This document shows, in pieces, positions 1 to 9,420 of a DNA stretch of 64,000 nucleotides (position 1 is the first letter of the stretch; every line of letters starts with the position of its first letter). Source of the DNA: Halofilum ochraceum. GTDB taxonomy: Bacteria > Pseudomonadota > Gammaproteobacteria > XJ16 > Halofilaceae. The notes under the pieces were generated by a model. That model had not been told where the DNA came from, did not search any database, and saw only the letters and a list, made by a program, of their open reading frames with translations. Made by a program: the position numbers and the translations under genes. The stretch covers positions 62,001-126,000 of the forward strand of contig NZ_LVEG02000005.1 of the NCBI RefSeq assembly GCF_001614315.2. The letters run 5' to 3'.

Positions 1-2
1 AC

Positions 3-3000
3 AGCGACCGTTTCCTGCAGCCCGTTCGGGAGGCCGGTTACGACGCGGTCATAACGCCGGAAGGTACCGAGGTCGCCGTACTCGACCAGTCCGTGATCGA
101 GGAACAGGACCGCACCCCCGCCAATCTGCAGGGGAGTCAGCAGCAGTCGCAGTCCGAGCTGGTCGACGACGAATCCGAGCTGCAGGACCGCACCCGCGCC
201 AACATGGCCGGCGAGTCGCCGGAACGCGCCACGCTCATTGCGCTGCGCGATGCGCTGGAAGCCGCGACCGACACCATGAACGAGGGCGGGATGCCCGGCG
301 AGTTCGCCCGCGAGGCGGACGATCTGGCCGAGCGCATCACCAATGCGACCGACAACGACCGCGATCTGACGCAACTGCAGCAGGACGCGGCGGCGTCGAT
401 CCGTGACTGGCTCGACCGGGGCGGCATGGACGATGATCTCGCCAACTACCTGCGGGGCATCGAGCAGGCGATCCGCGCGAGCGCCGAGCTGCCGGGAAGC
501 CAGCAGTCCCGATCCGAGCAGCTCGCCACGGACATTGCGGCCATGCTCCCGAACCGGGTTGGTCGCGCGGCCACCGGCATGAAGGCGATCGGCTCGACCG
601 AGCTGTTCGAAATGGCCAACCGCACCTACGGCGGCACCCGGGCCGAGGGCGCCTACACCAGCCGGGACGCCTACGACGCGCTGGAAACGGGCGTGAACCT
701 GTACCTGCGCGGCCGTGATGATCTCGCGCCCGATGGCAACGCCGAGGCCGCGGCGGAGAATATCCGCCAGATTGACGCGATCATCCAGGCGCTGCCGTCG
801 CAGACCCGGCGCAGCGAGGGGCAGACGCAGCTCCAGCAGTTCTCGACCCCGCCGACGCACGCGCACGCGGCCGCATGGGTGGCAAATCTCGCCGAGCGGG
901 ACGTGGTGCTGGAACCCTCGGCCGGCACCGGGAGTCTGATCGCTCCGGCGCAGGCCGCCGACGCGCGGGTAATCGCCAATGAGTACGACCCCGGCCGCGC
1001 CGAGCTGCTTGAACGCTTCAACACGACGGTCCACCGCGAGGACGCGCAGCACATCAACGCGACGCTGCCGCGCGATATTCAGCCGTCCGTCGTGCTCATG
1101 AATCCCCCGTTTTCGTCGAACCTCAAGCGCCCGGGCAAGAAGGATCTGCAGGTTGGCGCCCGCCACGTCGAGGAGGCCATGCGCCGCCTGCAGCCCGGCG
1201 GGCGGCTGGTGGCGATTCTCGGCCGGGGGATGCGCCCGGATGCCGCCTCGCAGCAGGTACAGCGTTTCTGGCAGCGGATCGGCGAGCAGTACAACGTGCG
1301 CGCGAATGTCGGCATCAGCGGGCAGGCGTACAAGCAATACGGGACCACGTTCGACAACCGCATCGTGGTCATGGACAACACCGCGCCGGACGGCCAGAAT
1401 CCAGTAACAGGCGACGTCGAGAGCGTCGACGAGCTGCCGGCGCTCCTGGAGGAGGTCCGCAATGACCGGCCTGAAAGCACTGAACCGCAAGCCGGTGCAC
1501 GAAGCGGCGGCGCGCGCCTACCGCAAGCTGACCGGGGAGCCGCCCAGGGCGGTGGATCTGGCCGGACTGGCGCTGGCGGAGTGGGCACTGGATCAGCCCC
1601 CGGCCGTTCACGGACTCAGCGAGGCGAACGCGGAGATTCTTCTGGACGAGGTCAGGGACCGGATGATGCACGCGACGCCGCAGGAACAGCACGAGTTTCT
1701 GACGAGCGCGGCACCGGACGACCCGAAGGGACGGACGATACCGGAGCCGTTTCGCCTGCACCGGATGGAACCGATCGGAGTGGTGCGCGAGCTGGTGGAC
1801 GTACTGCATCACAAGCTGGCCGCGATGGCGACGGGGACGTATCCGATGTAGACGCGGTCACGGTCGAGTCGGCGGATTCGACGAGCACCGAAGCCAACCA
1901 GGAAACCGAGCTTACCGACGACACGTTCGAGAGCTACCGCCCCCGGGCGACGTTCAGCTCCGCCAAAGAGCACCCCGCGAAGCTGTCCGAGTCCGCGGCG
2001 ATGGCGTCGGTCAAGGCGCCGAAGATCGAGCGGCAGCCGCGCATCCCCTCGGAGATCGTCGAGTCCGGCCGCCTGTCGAATATCCAGCTCGAAGCGGTCG
2101 CGCTGGCCGGCCAGTCCCATGACCAGCAGCTCGCCGACGGCACCCGCCGGGGCTTCTATATCGGTGACGGTACCGGCGTCGGCAAGGGCGCCGAGATCGC
2201 CGGCATCATCCTCGACAACTTCAAGCGCGGCCGGCAGAAGGCCGTGTGGGTGTCGGAGAATCAGAAGCTCTACAAGGATGCCCAGCGCGACGCGGATTGG
2301 GCCGGCCTCGGCAAGGATCAGATTTTCTCCCAGGGCGACGTGAAGGGCCCGATCAAGGGCGACAAGGGCGTCGCGTTCACCACCTACCACCTGCTTCGCT
2401 CCAAGGGGCAGGACTCGCGCGACGCCGACGGCAACATCGTCAAGGGCGAGCGCCGGATCGACCAGCTCATTGAATGGCTGGGCGAGGACTTCGATGGCGT
2501 GATCGCCTTCGACGAGTCGCACAACATGGCCAACGGCCTCGACGAGGAAGGCGAGCGCGGTGTGCAGAAGGCGTCGCAGGCCGCACTCGCCGGGATCGAG
2601 CTGCAGGACCGGCTCCCCGACGCGCGCGTGGTGTACGTCTCCGCGACCGGCGCCACGGAGGTCCGCAATCTGGCCTACGCCAAGCGCCTCGGCCTGTGGG
2701 GGCAGGACACCGCGTTCCCCGACGTCAACACGTTCGTCGAGTCGATCGACAACGGCGGCGTGGCGGCAATGGAGATCGTTGCCAAGGATCTCAAATCCCT
2801 GGGCCTCTATACCTCGCGCTCGCTGTCCTACGACGACGTCAGCTACGGCGGGCTCGTCCACGAGCTGACCGAGGAGCAGAACGACGCCTACCGGACGCTG
2901 GCGCGCGCGTGGCAGAACGTCATGCAGCGCGTGGACGCGGCGCTGGCCGACACGGAGAACAACGGCGAGGGCGCGGCCGACGGGCAATCCAAGGCGCGGG

Positions 3001-6000
3001 CCCGCTCCGCGTTTTGGGGCGCGCACCAGCGGTTCTTCAATCAGGTCATTACGGCCATGAAGGGCCCGTCGATCATCTCGGACGTGGAGCAGCAGCTCGA
3101 AAACGGCCACTCCGCCGTGCTGCAGCTCGTGTCCACGAACGAGGCGACGCAGGAGCGCCGGCTGGCGCAGGCCGAGAAGGAGGGGCTGTCGCTCGACGAC
3201 GTCGACGTGACGCCGCTCGATATTCTCATGCAGTACCTCTACAACAGCTTCCCGACCACCAAGTACGAGAAAACGATCGACGAAAACGGCAACGAGAAAA
3301 GCGTTCCCGTAACCGACTCGAACGGCAACCCGGTCGAGGACCCCGGCAAGGTCGCGGAGCGCGATTCGCTCATGGAGGAAATGGGCAGTCTCGACGTGCC
3401 GGAAGGCATCCTGGAACAGCTCATTGACCACTTCGGCACCGACGCGGTCGCGGAAGTCACCGGCCGCTCCCGGCGACTGGTCCGGGGCAAGAAGGGCCGC
3501 GAGATCCAGAAGCGGACCAAGAAGAACGTCAACGCCGAGATCGACGAGTTCAACAAGGGCAAGCGCCGCATCCTGATCTTCTCCGACGCGGGCGGTACCG
3601 GTGCGAGCTACCACGCCGACAACCGCATCGAGAACCGGCAGAAGCGCTACCACTACCTCGTCCAGCCGGGGTGGCGGGCCGACAAGGCGGTGCAGGGCTT
3701 CGGCCGCACGCACCGCTCGAATCAGGCCGTGGCGCCGCACTACGTCCTCGCCTCGACCAACCTGCAGGCGGAAAAGCGCTTCCTGTCGTCGATCGCCCGC
3801 CGGCTGGATCAGCTCGGCGCGCTGACCAAGGGCCAGCGCGACGCGGCCGGCGGTGGCGTGGTGAGCAGCGAGGCCAGTCTCGAGAACCGCTTTGCGAGCA
3901 ACGCGGTCCTCACGATGATCTTCGACGCGCAGCAGGGTAACGCCGGCATCGTGAACCGCCCCGTCCTCGAAAACGAGATGGGCTTCCACCTGTGGGACGA
4001 GGACGGCAAGCTGCAGGAATCGAAACTGCCGAGCGTGCCGCAGTTCCTCAACCGCCTCCTGTCGCTGGAGCCGGAGCGCATGGACGAGGTGTTCCACGAG
4101 TTCGACCGCCGGTTCAAGGCGAATATCGAATACGCCCGCCAGCAGGGCCAGCTCGACACCGGCATGGAAACCCTGCGCGCGGATTCGATCCAGAAGGTCT
4201 ACGAGCAGGAATCGCAGCTCGGCGACCGTCCGGGCGCCCTGCGCTACGTGGAGCTGGAAACCCGGCGCGAGGCGAAGCTCACGCACTACGAGGATCTGCC
4301 GTTCGACCGTGACGGCCTGTTCTTCGGCCGCAACAAGAGCAGCGGCTACCTGTACGCGTTCGTGCCGACCGCGACCACGACCGATCCCAAGACCGGCGCG
4401 CTGGTGAAGCAGTACCGGCGGATCGGGCCGACCGGCGCGGACTATCTGCCGCAGGCCAAGTACCGCGAGAAATACGAAACCGCGAGCGATTCGGACGCGG
4501 AGCTGCGGGCCGCCTGGCAGCAGCGCGTCGACGCGGCCCCGAATCAGGTCAAGAGTTCCCGGCATCTGATCGTCGGCGCCCTGTTGCCGGTGTGGGATCG
4601 CCTGCCGACCGACAACCAGCGCGTGCTCCGGGTCCAGACGGACGACGGCGAGCGCCTCCTCGGCCGTGAGCTGCCCGCGAAACAGGTCCGCGAAACCCTG
4701 TCGCAGCTCGGTTTCGACCGGCCGGCACAGGACCTTTCCCCGGCGGCCGTGCGCGAGGCGATCATGGATCGCGGGGCGCCCGTGAAGCTCACCAACGGCT
4801 GGCAGCTCGAACGCCGCCGGGTGGACAACGAGCAGCGCATGGAAGTGAAGGGCCCGCGGGGCTCCGAAGTGCAGCAGCTCAAGCAGCTCGGCGCCACCAC
4901 CGAAATCATCGCCCACAAGACGCGGGTGTTCATCCCCACGGCGAAGGCCGAAACGGTCCTCGGCGAGCTGTTCCAGTCGAAGCCGCCGCAGGAAATCGTC
5001 GAGGAGCAGTCGGCCGACGACGAGGCGGACGGGGCGCGCTTCTCCCGCAGCGGTGAACGGCCGGCGAACCCGCAGGGCAGCGAGGCCGGCATCAACGTGG
5101 ACGAGGCCCGCAGCGCCGCCGCGCGCCTCATGCGCGACTGGAAGGAGCGGCCCGCCACCTACGTCCGCCAGTCCGAGAACGAGCTGCCGGCCGATCTGCG
5201 CCAGGAAATCGACAGTGCCGGCGCCCGGGGCGAGGTCCGCGGCGTTTTCTGGAAGGGGCGCGTCTACCTCGTCGCCGACAACATCCCCTCGCAGCGCGCA
5301 CTCGAGGAAACGGTCCTCCATGAAGTGATCGGCCACTACGGCCTGCGCCGCGCGATCGGCAAGGACATCAAGCCGCTGCTTCGCCAGGTCTGGATGCAGT
5401 ACGGCCGCTCCGGCCTCGCCGACATTGCCCAGCGGCAGGGACTCGACCTGTCGAAGCCGGACCATCAGCTCATCGCGGCCGAGGAAAAGCTCGCCGAAAT
5501 GGCCGAGTCCGGCGCGAAGCCGAACCTGTTGCAGCGCCTCGCCGCGAAGATCCGCGACTGGCTCCGGCGGATGGGCTTCTCGCTGCGCCTCACCGATTCC
5601 GAGCTGTTGGCGCTCGTGGCACGGGCGCGTGACTTCGTCCAGCGCGGGCGGCGCGTGAGCGGTCAGGACAGCGTCCTCGACGAGGCCCGGGCCAAGTACA
5701 GCCGCGAATACGGCGAGGCCGGGGCCGGCGCCGACGCGTCGATGTTCTCGCGTCATTCCCGGTCGGGCAACGACGAAAAACCGCGCATGTACGCCCGGGC
5801 CCCCGACGGCTCGCTGGCCGGCGTGGCCGAGTACAGCCAGGGCAAGTGGCATGTATGGCTCAAGCGCGACGCCAGCGGCCGGCTGTTCGACGACGGGCCG
5901 CGCACCCACACCGAGGAAACGATCGGGGCGGCCCGCAAGCGGTTCACGGGGGCCGGTCTGGAAGTGACCGTGTCCATGCCGAGGGTCGAGCGTCAGAAAA

Positions 6001-8666
6001 GCGAACCGTTGTTCTCCGACGGCTTCGATATGCCCGCGGCCGGGACCTTCGACTACATTCGCTACAACCTGCAGGACAAGTACGTCGACCTTCTCAAGGC
6101 GCAGGGCGCGATCGAGCAGTACACGGGCGCGGAGATACCGGACGATCTGAACGCCTACATGAAGGAGTCGCTGTACCACGGCCGCGCGGATGATCGCGTC
6201 AACCGCTTCCGCGAGGAGCACGTCGATCCGCTGGTCGAGTCCATGCGGGACAACGGCGTGACGATGGACGAGCTGGACGAGTACCTGTACGCCCGCCACG
6301 CCCCCGAGCGCAATGCCGCCATGTCGGAGATCAACCCCGAGCTGCAGGAGGGCGAGGGCTCCGGCATGACCGATGCCGAGGCCGCGGCCGTCATGGAGCG
6401 CATCCGCGAGGAAGGCCGCATGGAAGTGATGGAGTCGCTCGCCGCGCGGGTGGATGCCATCGTCGAAATGCAGCGCGGCATCCTTGTGTTCGAGGGGCTG
6501 GAGCGGGCCGAAACGGTGCAGGCCTGGCGGAACAAGTACGACCACTACGTGCCGCTGCGCGGCTTTGCCGAGGTATCGGAGGACGCGCAGGCGATGGCGT
6601 CGTCGCAGGACGCGCGCGGCAAGGGCTTCAATCTGGCCGGCGGCCGGCAGAAGTCCGCGATGGGCCGTCGCTCCCGCTCCGACAGCCCGCTCACGCACGT
6701 CCTCGCCAACTACGAAGCGGCGGCCGTGCGGGCCGAGAAGGCCCACGTCGGGCGCGCGCTCATGCGGCTGATCCAGGCGAACCCGAACCCGCGGCTGTGG
6801 GAGGTCGACAAGGTCGAAATCGAGCGCCGGATCAACCCGCAGACGGGCCTCGTTGAATCGCGTGTGAAGCCGTCCTGGACGAACGACGACAACGAGCTCG
6901 TGGTCAAGGTGGCCGGCGAGGATCACCGGATCACGCTCCACGGCGACCAGGGCCTGCGGATCGCCTCCGCGATGAAGAACCTCGGCGCGGATCAGATCAA
7001 CGTGATCGTGCGGGCCGGGGCATGGCTCAACCGCTGGCTGTCGTGGACCCGCACGGGCGCCAACCCCGAGTTCATCATCTCCAACTTCATGCGCGACCTG
7101 CAGACGGCCGGCATCAACCTGGCCGGCACCAAGGCCGACGATATGAAGTGGCGGATACTCAAAGACGTCCGCCAGGCCCGCAAGGGCATCCGCGACGAGC
7201 AGAAGGGCGGCAACAGCGAATGGGCGAAGCGCTACCGCGAGTTCAAGCGCATGGGCGCCAAGACGGGCTGGGTGGACACCTACGCCTCGACCGATGATGC
7301 GAAGAAGGCGCTGGAGAAGCGGATCAAGCGGGCCCGGCGCAGCGGCGCCCACCCCGGGGAAATGCTGCAGGCCGCGCTCGATTTCACCGAGAACGTGAAT
7401 ATCTCGGTCGAGAACGCTGTCCGCCTGTCCGCGTTCGAGAACGCGCGGCGCAGTGGTGTCAGCGAGCAGCAGGCCGCGTCGATCGCCAAGGAGCTGACGG
7501 TCAACTTCAACCGGAAAGGCCACTACGGCACGGTGATGAACGCGGCCTATCTGTTCTACAACGCCGGCCTGCAGGGAACGACGCGGATGCTCCAGGCGCT
7601 CGGCTCCAAAAAGGTGCGGAAGATCGCCTATTCGATCGTCGGCGTATCGGCCGCTGTGGCGATGGGCAACCGCATTTGGGGCGGCGAGGACGAGGACGGC
7701 ATCCCGTACTACGACAAGCTGCCCGACTGGCTCAAGAGCCGCTACTTCGTGGTCATGCTGCCCGGCACCGAAGGGCAGTACGTCAGCGTCCCGCTGCCCT
7801 ACGGCTATAACATCATGCATGTGATGGGGCAGGAGTTCGCCGCGGCGACGGAGCAGGCCCTGGGGATGCGGAACGACTACGACGCATCCGACAGTTCGCT
7901 TCGCGTCATGGCCACGTCGTTCGAGTCGTTCAACCCGCTCGGCTCCGAGGCGACGCCGGCACAGTTCATCACGCCCACGGTGCTCGATCCGGCCGCGCAG
8001 GTATGGGAGAACCGCGACTGGTCCGGCCGGCGGATCTACCCGACGGGCAATCCGTTCGATCGGTCGCCGGACCCGGACAGCCACCAGTCGTGGTCGACGA
8101 CGCCGGACCTGTTCAAGACGATCGCCCAGGGCATGAACGATGCCACGGGCGGAACGGCCGTGACGCCGGGCTGGTTCGACGTTCACCCCGAATCGCTGGA
8201 GCGCTTCTACGAGTTCGGCGTCGGCGGCCTCGGCACCTTCATCAGCGACAGTTTCGTGAATATCCCGACCAAGCTGGCGAAGGGGCAGGACATTCAGACC
8301 TATGAGATCCCGTTCCTGAGCAAGCTCTACGGCGAGTCCGGTTTCCGCACGACACGCGACGGCTACTATGACGCGCTGCGGCGGATCGGCGAGGCGGAGG
8401 ACGAGCTGGAAGGCGCCCGCAAGCGCAAGACCGATCGCACGGTCGGGGAAGTGGAGCGCGAGTACCGGCCGGAGCTGCAGATCCGCGGGATGGCCAAGAG
8501 CGCGGAGAAGAAGCTGAAAAGCCTCAATGACCGGATCGAGAATATCCGCAAGTCGAAGGCATACGACTCACGCGCCAAGAGCAAGCGGATCGAGAACCTG
8601 CGCGAGCGCAAGGAGGACGTCATGCTCGAGTTCAGCCGCGCGTACCGGCAGGCGCAGCAGTATTAG
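3..8666 (+). CDS. Giant polyvalent protein of a phage or conjugative element (methyltransferase + Strawberry-notch-type helicase), 5' partial
   Basis: The frame is open from base 3, so the gene starts upstream; the GTG at 93 is only the first in-window start. At least 2887 residues are visible. Domains by base position: an N6-adenine methyltransferase at about 840-1380 (EPSAGTG at about 910, NPPF at 1101-1112); a Gly/Arg/Asp-rich stretch at about 1440-1950; a Strawberry-notch-like helicase at about 2070-3900 (GDGTGVGKG at 2164-2190, DESH near 2511, QGFGRTHRSNQ near 3690); an HEVIGH zincin-like motif at 5319-5336; a C-terminal region after about 7045 (NPEFIISNFMRDL) like large-polyvalent-protein modules, ending in a charged coiled coil. 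Such proteins are known to be carried by phages and conjugative elements and are thought to protect or establish incoming DNA. The role here is inferred from domains. Confidence 0.85.
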   Translation, partial: SDRFLQPVREAGYDAVITPEGTEVAVLDQSVIEEQDRTPANLQGSQQQSQSELVDDESELQDRTRANMAGESPERATLIALRDALEAATDTMNEGGMPGEFAREADDLAERITNATDNDRDLTQLQQDAAASIRDWLDRGGMDDDLANYLRGIEQAIRASAELPGSQQSRSEQLATDIAAMLPNRVGRAATGMKAIGSTELFEMANRTYGGTRAEGAYTSRDAYDALETGVNLYLRGRDDLAPDGNAEAAAENIRQIDAIIQALPSQTRRSEGQTQLQQFSTPPTHAHAAAWVANLAERDVVLEPSAGTGSLIAPAQAADARVIANEYDPGRAELLERFNTTVHREDAQHINATLPRDIQPSVVLMNPPFSSNLKRPGKKDLQVGARHVEEAMRRLQPGGRLVAILGRGMRPDAASQQVQRFWQRIGEQYNVRANVGISGQAYKQYGTTFDNRIVVMDNTAPDGQNPVTGDVESVDELPALLEEVRNDRPESTEPQAGARSGGARLPQADRGAAQGGGSGRTGAGGVGTGSAPGRSRTQRGERGDSSGRGQGPDDARDAAGTARVSDERGTGRPEGTDDTGAVSPAPDGTDRSGARAGGRTASQAGRDGDGDVSDVDAVTVESADSTSTEANQETELTDDTFESYRPRATFSSAKEHPAKLSESAAMASVKAPKIERQPRIPSEIVESGRLSNIQLEAVALAGQSHDQQLADGTRRGFYIGDGTGVGKGAEIAGIILDNFKRGRQKAVWVSENQKLYKDAQRDADWAGLGKDQIFSQGDVKGPIKGDKGVAFTTYHLLRSKGQDSRDADGNIVKGERRIDQLIEWLGEDFDGVIAFDESHNMANGLDEEGERGVQKASQAALAGIELQDRLPDARVVYVSATGATEVRNLAYAKRLGLWGQDTAFPDVNTFVESIDNGGVAAMEIVAKDLKSLGLYTSRSLSYDDVSYGGLVHELTEEQNDAYRTLARAWQNVMQRVDAALADTENNGEGAADGQSKARARSAFWGAHQRFFNQVITAMKGPSIISDVEQQLENGHSAVLQLVSTNEATQERRLAQAEKEGLSLDDVDVTPLDILMQYLYNSFPTTKYEKTIDENGNEKSVPVTDSNGNPVEDPGKVAERDSLMEEMGSLDVPEGILEQLIDHFGTDAVAEVTGRSRRLVRGKKGREIQKRTKKNVNAEIDEFNKGKRRILIFSDAGGTGASYHADNRIENRQKRYHYLVQPGWRADKAVQGFGRTHRSNQAVAPHYVLASTNLQAEKRFLSSIARRLDQLGALTKGQRDAAGGGVVSSEASLENRFASNAVLTMIFDAQQGNAGIVNRPVLENEMGFHLWDEDGKLQESKLPSVPQFLNRLLSLEPERMDEVFHEFDRRFKANIEYARQQGQLDTGMETLRADSIQKVYEQESQLGDRPGALRYVELETRREAKLTHYEDLPFDRDGLFFGRNKSSGYLYAFVPTATTTDPKTGALVKQYRRIGPTGADYLPQAKYREKYETASDSDAELRAAWQQRVDAAPNQVKSSRHLIVGALLPVWDRLPTDNQRVLRVQTDDGERLLGRELPAKQVRETLSQLGFDRPAQDLSPAAVREAIMDRGAPVKLTNGWQLERRRVDNEQRMEVKGPRGSEVQQLKQLGATTEIIAHKTRVFIPTAKAETVLGELFQSKPPQEIVEEQSADDEADGARFSRSGERPANPQGSEAGINVDEARSAAARLMRDWKERPATYVRQSENELPADLRQEIDSAGARGEVRGVFWKGRVYLVADNIPSQRALEETVLHEVIGHYGLRRAIGKDIKPLLRQVWMQYGRSGLADIAQRQGLDLSKPDHQLIAAEEKLAEMAESGAKPNLLQRLAAKIRDWLRRMGFSLRLTDSELLALVARARDFVQRGRRVSGQDSVLDEARAKYSREYGEAGAGADASMFSRHSRSGNDEKPRMYARAPDGSLAGVAEYSQGKWHVWLKRDASGRLFDDGPRTHTEETIGAARKRFTGAGLEVTVSMPRVERQKSEPLFSDGFDMPAAGTFDYIRYNLQDKYVDLLKAQGAIEQYTGAEIPDDLNAYMKESLYHGRADDRVNRFREEHVDPLVESMRDNGVTMDELDEYLYARHAPERNAAMSEINPELQEGEGSGMTDAEAAAVMERIREEGRMEVMESLAARVDAIVEMQRGILVFEGLERAETVQAWRNKYDHYVPLRGFAEVSEDAQAMASSQDARGKGFNLAGGRQKSAMGRRSRSDSPLTHVLANYEAAAVRAEKAHVGRALMRLIQANPNPRLWEVDKVEIERRINPQTGLVESRVKPSWTNDDNELVVKVAGEDHRITLHGDQGLRIASAMKNLGADQINVIVRAGAWLNRWLSWTRTGANPEFIISNFMRDLQTAGINLAGTKADDMKWRILKDVRQARKGIRDEQKGGNSEWAKRYREFKRMGAKTGWVDTYASTDDAKKALEKRIKRARRSGAHPGEMLQAALDFTENVNISVENAVRLSAFENARRSGVSEQQAASIAKELTVNFNRKGHYGTVMNAAYLFYNAGLQGTTRMLQALGSKKVRKIAYSIVGVSAAVAMGNRIWGGEDEDGIPYYDKLPDWLKSRYFVVMLPGTEGQYVSVPLPYGYNIMHVMGQEFAAATEQALGMRNDYDASDSSLRVMATSFESFNPLGSEATPAQFITPTVLDPAAQVWENRDWSGRRIYPTGNPFDRSPDPDSHQSWSTTPDLFKTIAQGMNDATGGTAVTPGWFDVHPESLERFYEFGVGGLGTFISDSFVNIPTKLAKGQDIQTYEIPFLSKLYGESGFRTTRDGYYDALRRIGEAEDELEGARKRKTDRTVGEVEREYRPELQIRGMAKSAEKKLKSLNDRIENIRKSKAYDSRAKSKRIENLRERKEDVMLEFSRAYRQAQQY
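1462..1851 (+). CDS. Nested gene in a second frame inside the polyvalent gene; unknown function
   Basis: This 129-residue frame starts at an ATG placed 5 bases after GGAGGAGGT (1448-1456), one of the best Shine-Dalgarno sequences in the window. I counted third codon positions: 108 of 130 codons end in G or C here, against 58 of 130 for the enclosing frame over the same bases. A nearby stretch of the enclosing gene (2160-2279) has 36 of 40. The enclosing frame is low-complexity Gly/Arg/Asp/Ser here, while this product looks globular and helical (EAAARAYRKLTGEPP, NAEILLDEVRDRM, GVVRELVDVLHHKL). It is probably a real small gene of the element, over which the two flanking domains became fused in another frame. 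I do not recognise the family. Confidence 0.6.
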   Translation: MTGLKALNRKPVHEAAARAYRKLTGEPPRAVDLAGLALAEWALDQPPAVHGLSEANAEILLDEVRDRMMHATPQEQHEFLTSAAPDDPKGRTIPEPFRLHRMEPIGVVRELVDVLHHKLAAMATGTYPM

Positions 8667-8980
8667 CGGTTGATCTTCCGGCAGATCCAGATGGCGGGCG
8701 GGCCGGCGACCATCACGAAGGTGTAGAGCACGCCGGGGATGCCGGACAGCAGGAACAGCAGCACGAGCGGGGCGAGCCGGGACGCCGCCTCGCTGCCGAT
8801 CAGGGCGTCAACGGGACTGGTTCCCATGCCCTGCAGGCCGCGCGCGTAGTCGTAGAGGTAGTCGGCCACGATGAACAGGTCGGCGAGCGTGGCCAGCGCG
8901 GCGAGAATCACGAGCGGGCCGTACAGCAGGCACCGCTCGTGCGTGCTGGCCCACCGCCAGATTCGCGCGATCTCAACCAC
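8663..8980 (-). CDS. Small membrane protein, hypothetical
   Basis: A 105-residue protein with two long hydrophobic stretches (about residues 18-45 and 68-98) and a basic C-terminus (CRKINR), so probably an inner-membrane protein with two or three spans. It starts at GTG 8980, which overlaps the stop of the upstream small membrane gene (GTGGTTGA), so the two are translationally coupled. Its stop codon overlaps the end of the convergent polyvalent gene by 4 bases. It lies between the polyvalent gene and tRNA-Arg, so it most likely belongs to the integrated element. A holin or superinfection role is possible, but nothing in the sequence shows it. Confidence 0.6.
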   Translation of the reverse strand: MVEIARIWRWASTHERCLLYGPLVILAALATLADLFIVADYLYDYARGLQGMGTSPVDALIGSEAASRLAPLVLLFLLSGIPGVLYTFVMVAGPPAIWICRKINR

Positions 8981-9230
8981 GCACCAGCCCCTTCATGCGG
9001 GATGATTCCGGGCGGACCTTCCGGCCGAGCGCGCGCAGCCCCCATCCGACCCCCGCAGTCACCGCACCGAACACGACCATCATCAGCCCCGGGCCGGGAT
9101 TGCCCGCGTCGACCACGAAGCCGCCGGGAACCGTGGCCGCGTAGGCGCCGACGAACGCGTAGGCCCCGCCGACCAGCAGCAGCGTCCAGGCTAGCAATCC
9201 GATCAGGGCGGCGACGATCTTTCGTGGCAT
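8973..9230 (-). CDS. Small membrane protein, hypothetical
   Basis: An 85-residue protein starting MPRKIVAAL. ATG 9230 is chosen over the in-frame start at 9287 because GGAGAG sits about 8 bases before it and the extension is low-quality basic sequence. There are two hydrophobic segments: roughly residues 5-30 (IGLLAWTLLLVGGAYAFVGAY) and 45-65 (GPGLMMVVFGAVTAGVGWGL). The tail is basic. The stop overlaps the start of the next small membrane gene. Transcription runs away from tRNA-Arg into the element. No family is recognised. Confidence 0.6.
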   Translation of the reverse strand: MPRKIVAALIGLLAWTLLLVGGAYAFVGAYAATVPGGFVVDAGNPGPGLMMVVFGAVTAGVGWGLRALGRKVRPESSRMKGLVRG

Positions 9231-9335
9231 CGGCACTCTCCGTAAGGCTTTATGCGAGGATAGGTGACAGCGCCATCGCCATGCCACCCTCGGTACCCCT
9301 CACGCGCGCATCGAACGACCGCTGAATGAGTAATC

Positions 9336-9364
9336 TGTGGGACAGATGGGCATTTGTGGGACAG
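9336..9364. repeat. Pair of 10-bp direct repeats beside the tRNA gene
   Basis: TGTGGGACAG occurs at 9336-9345 and again at 9355-9364, 19 bases apart start to start (about two helical turns), only 57 bases from the 3' end of tRNA-Arg. Short direct repeats on the element side of a tRNA attachment site are where tyrosine-recombinase arm-type sites usually lie. No integrase gene is in the window, so the role is inferred from position only. Confidence 0.35.
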
Positions 9365-9420
9365 CAGCACGATCCGTGCTGAATCTGCGGCGCGTAAGTG
9401 ACTGAAAACGGGAGGGAATT

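Noticed and set aside
1809-8186. 2125-codon open frame antisense to the polyvalent gene
   Set aside because: GC-rich third positions of the sense gene suppress stops on the opposite strand. The antisense product is composed of repetitive Arg/Leu/Val/Gly-rich sequence with no domain, and the sense strand has clear motifs.
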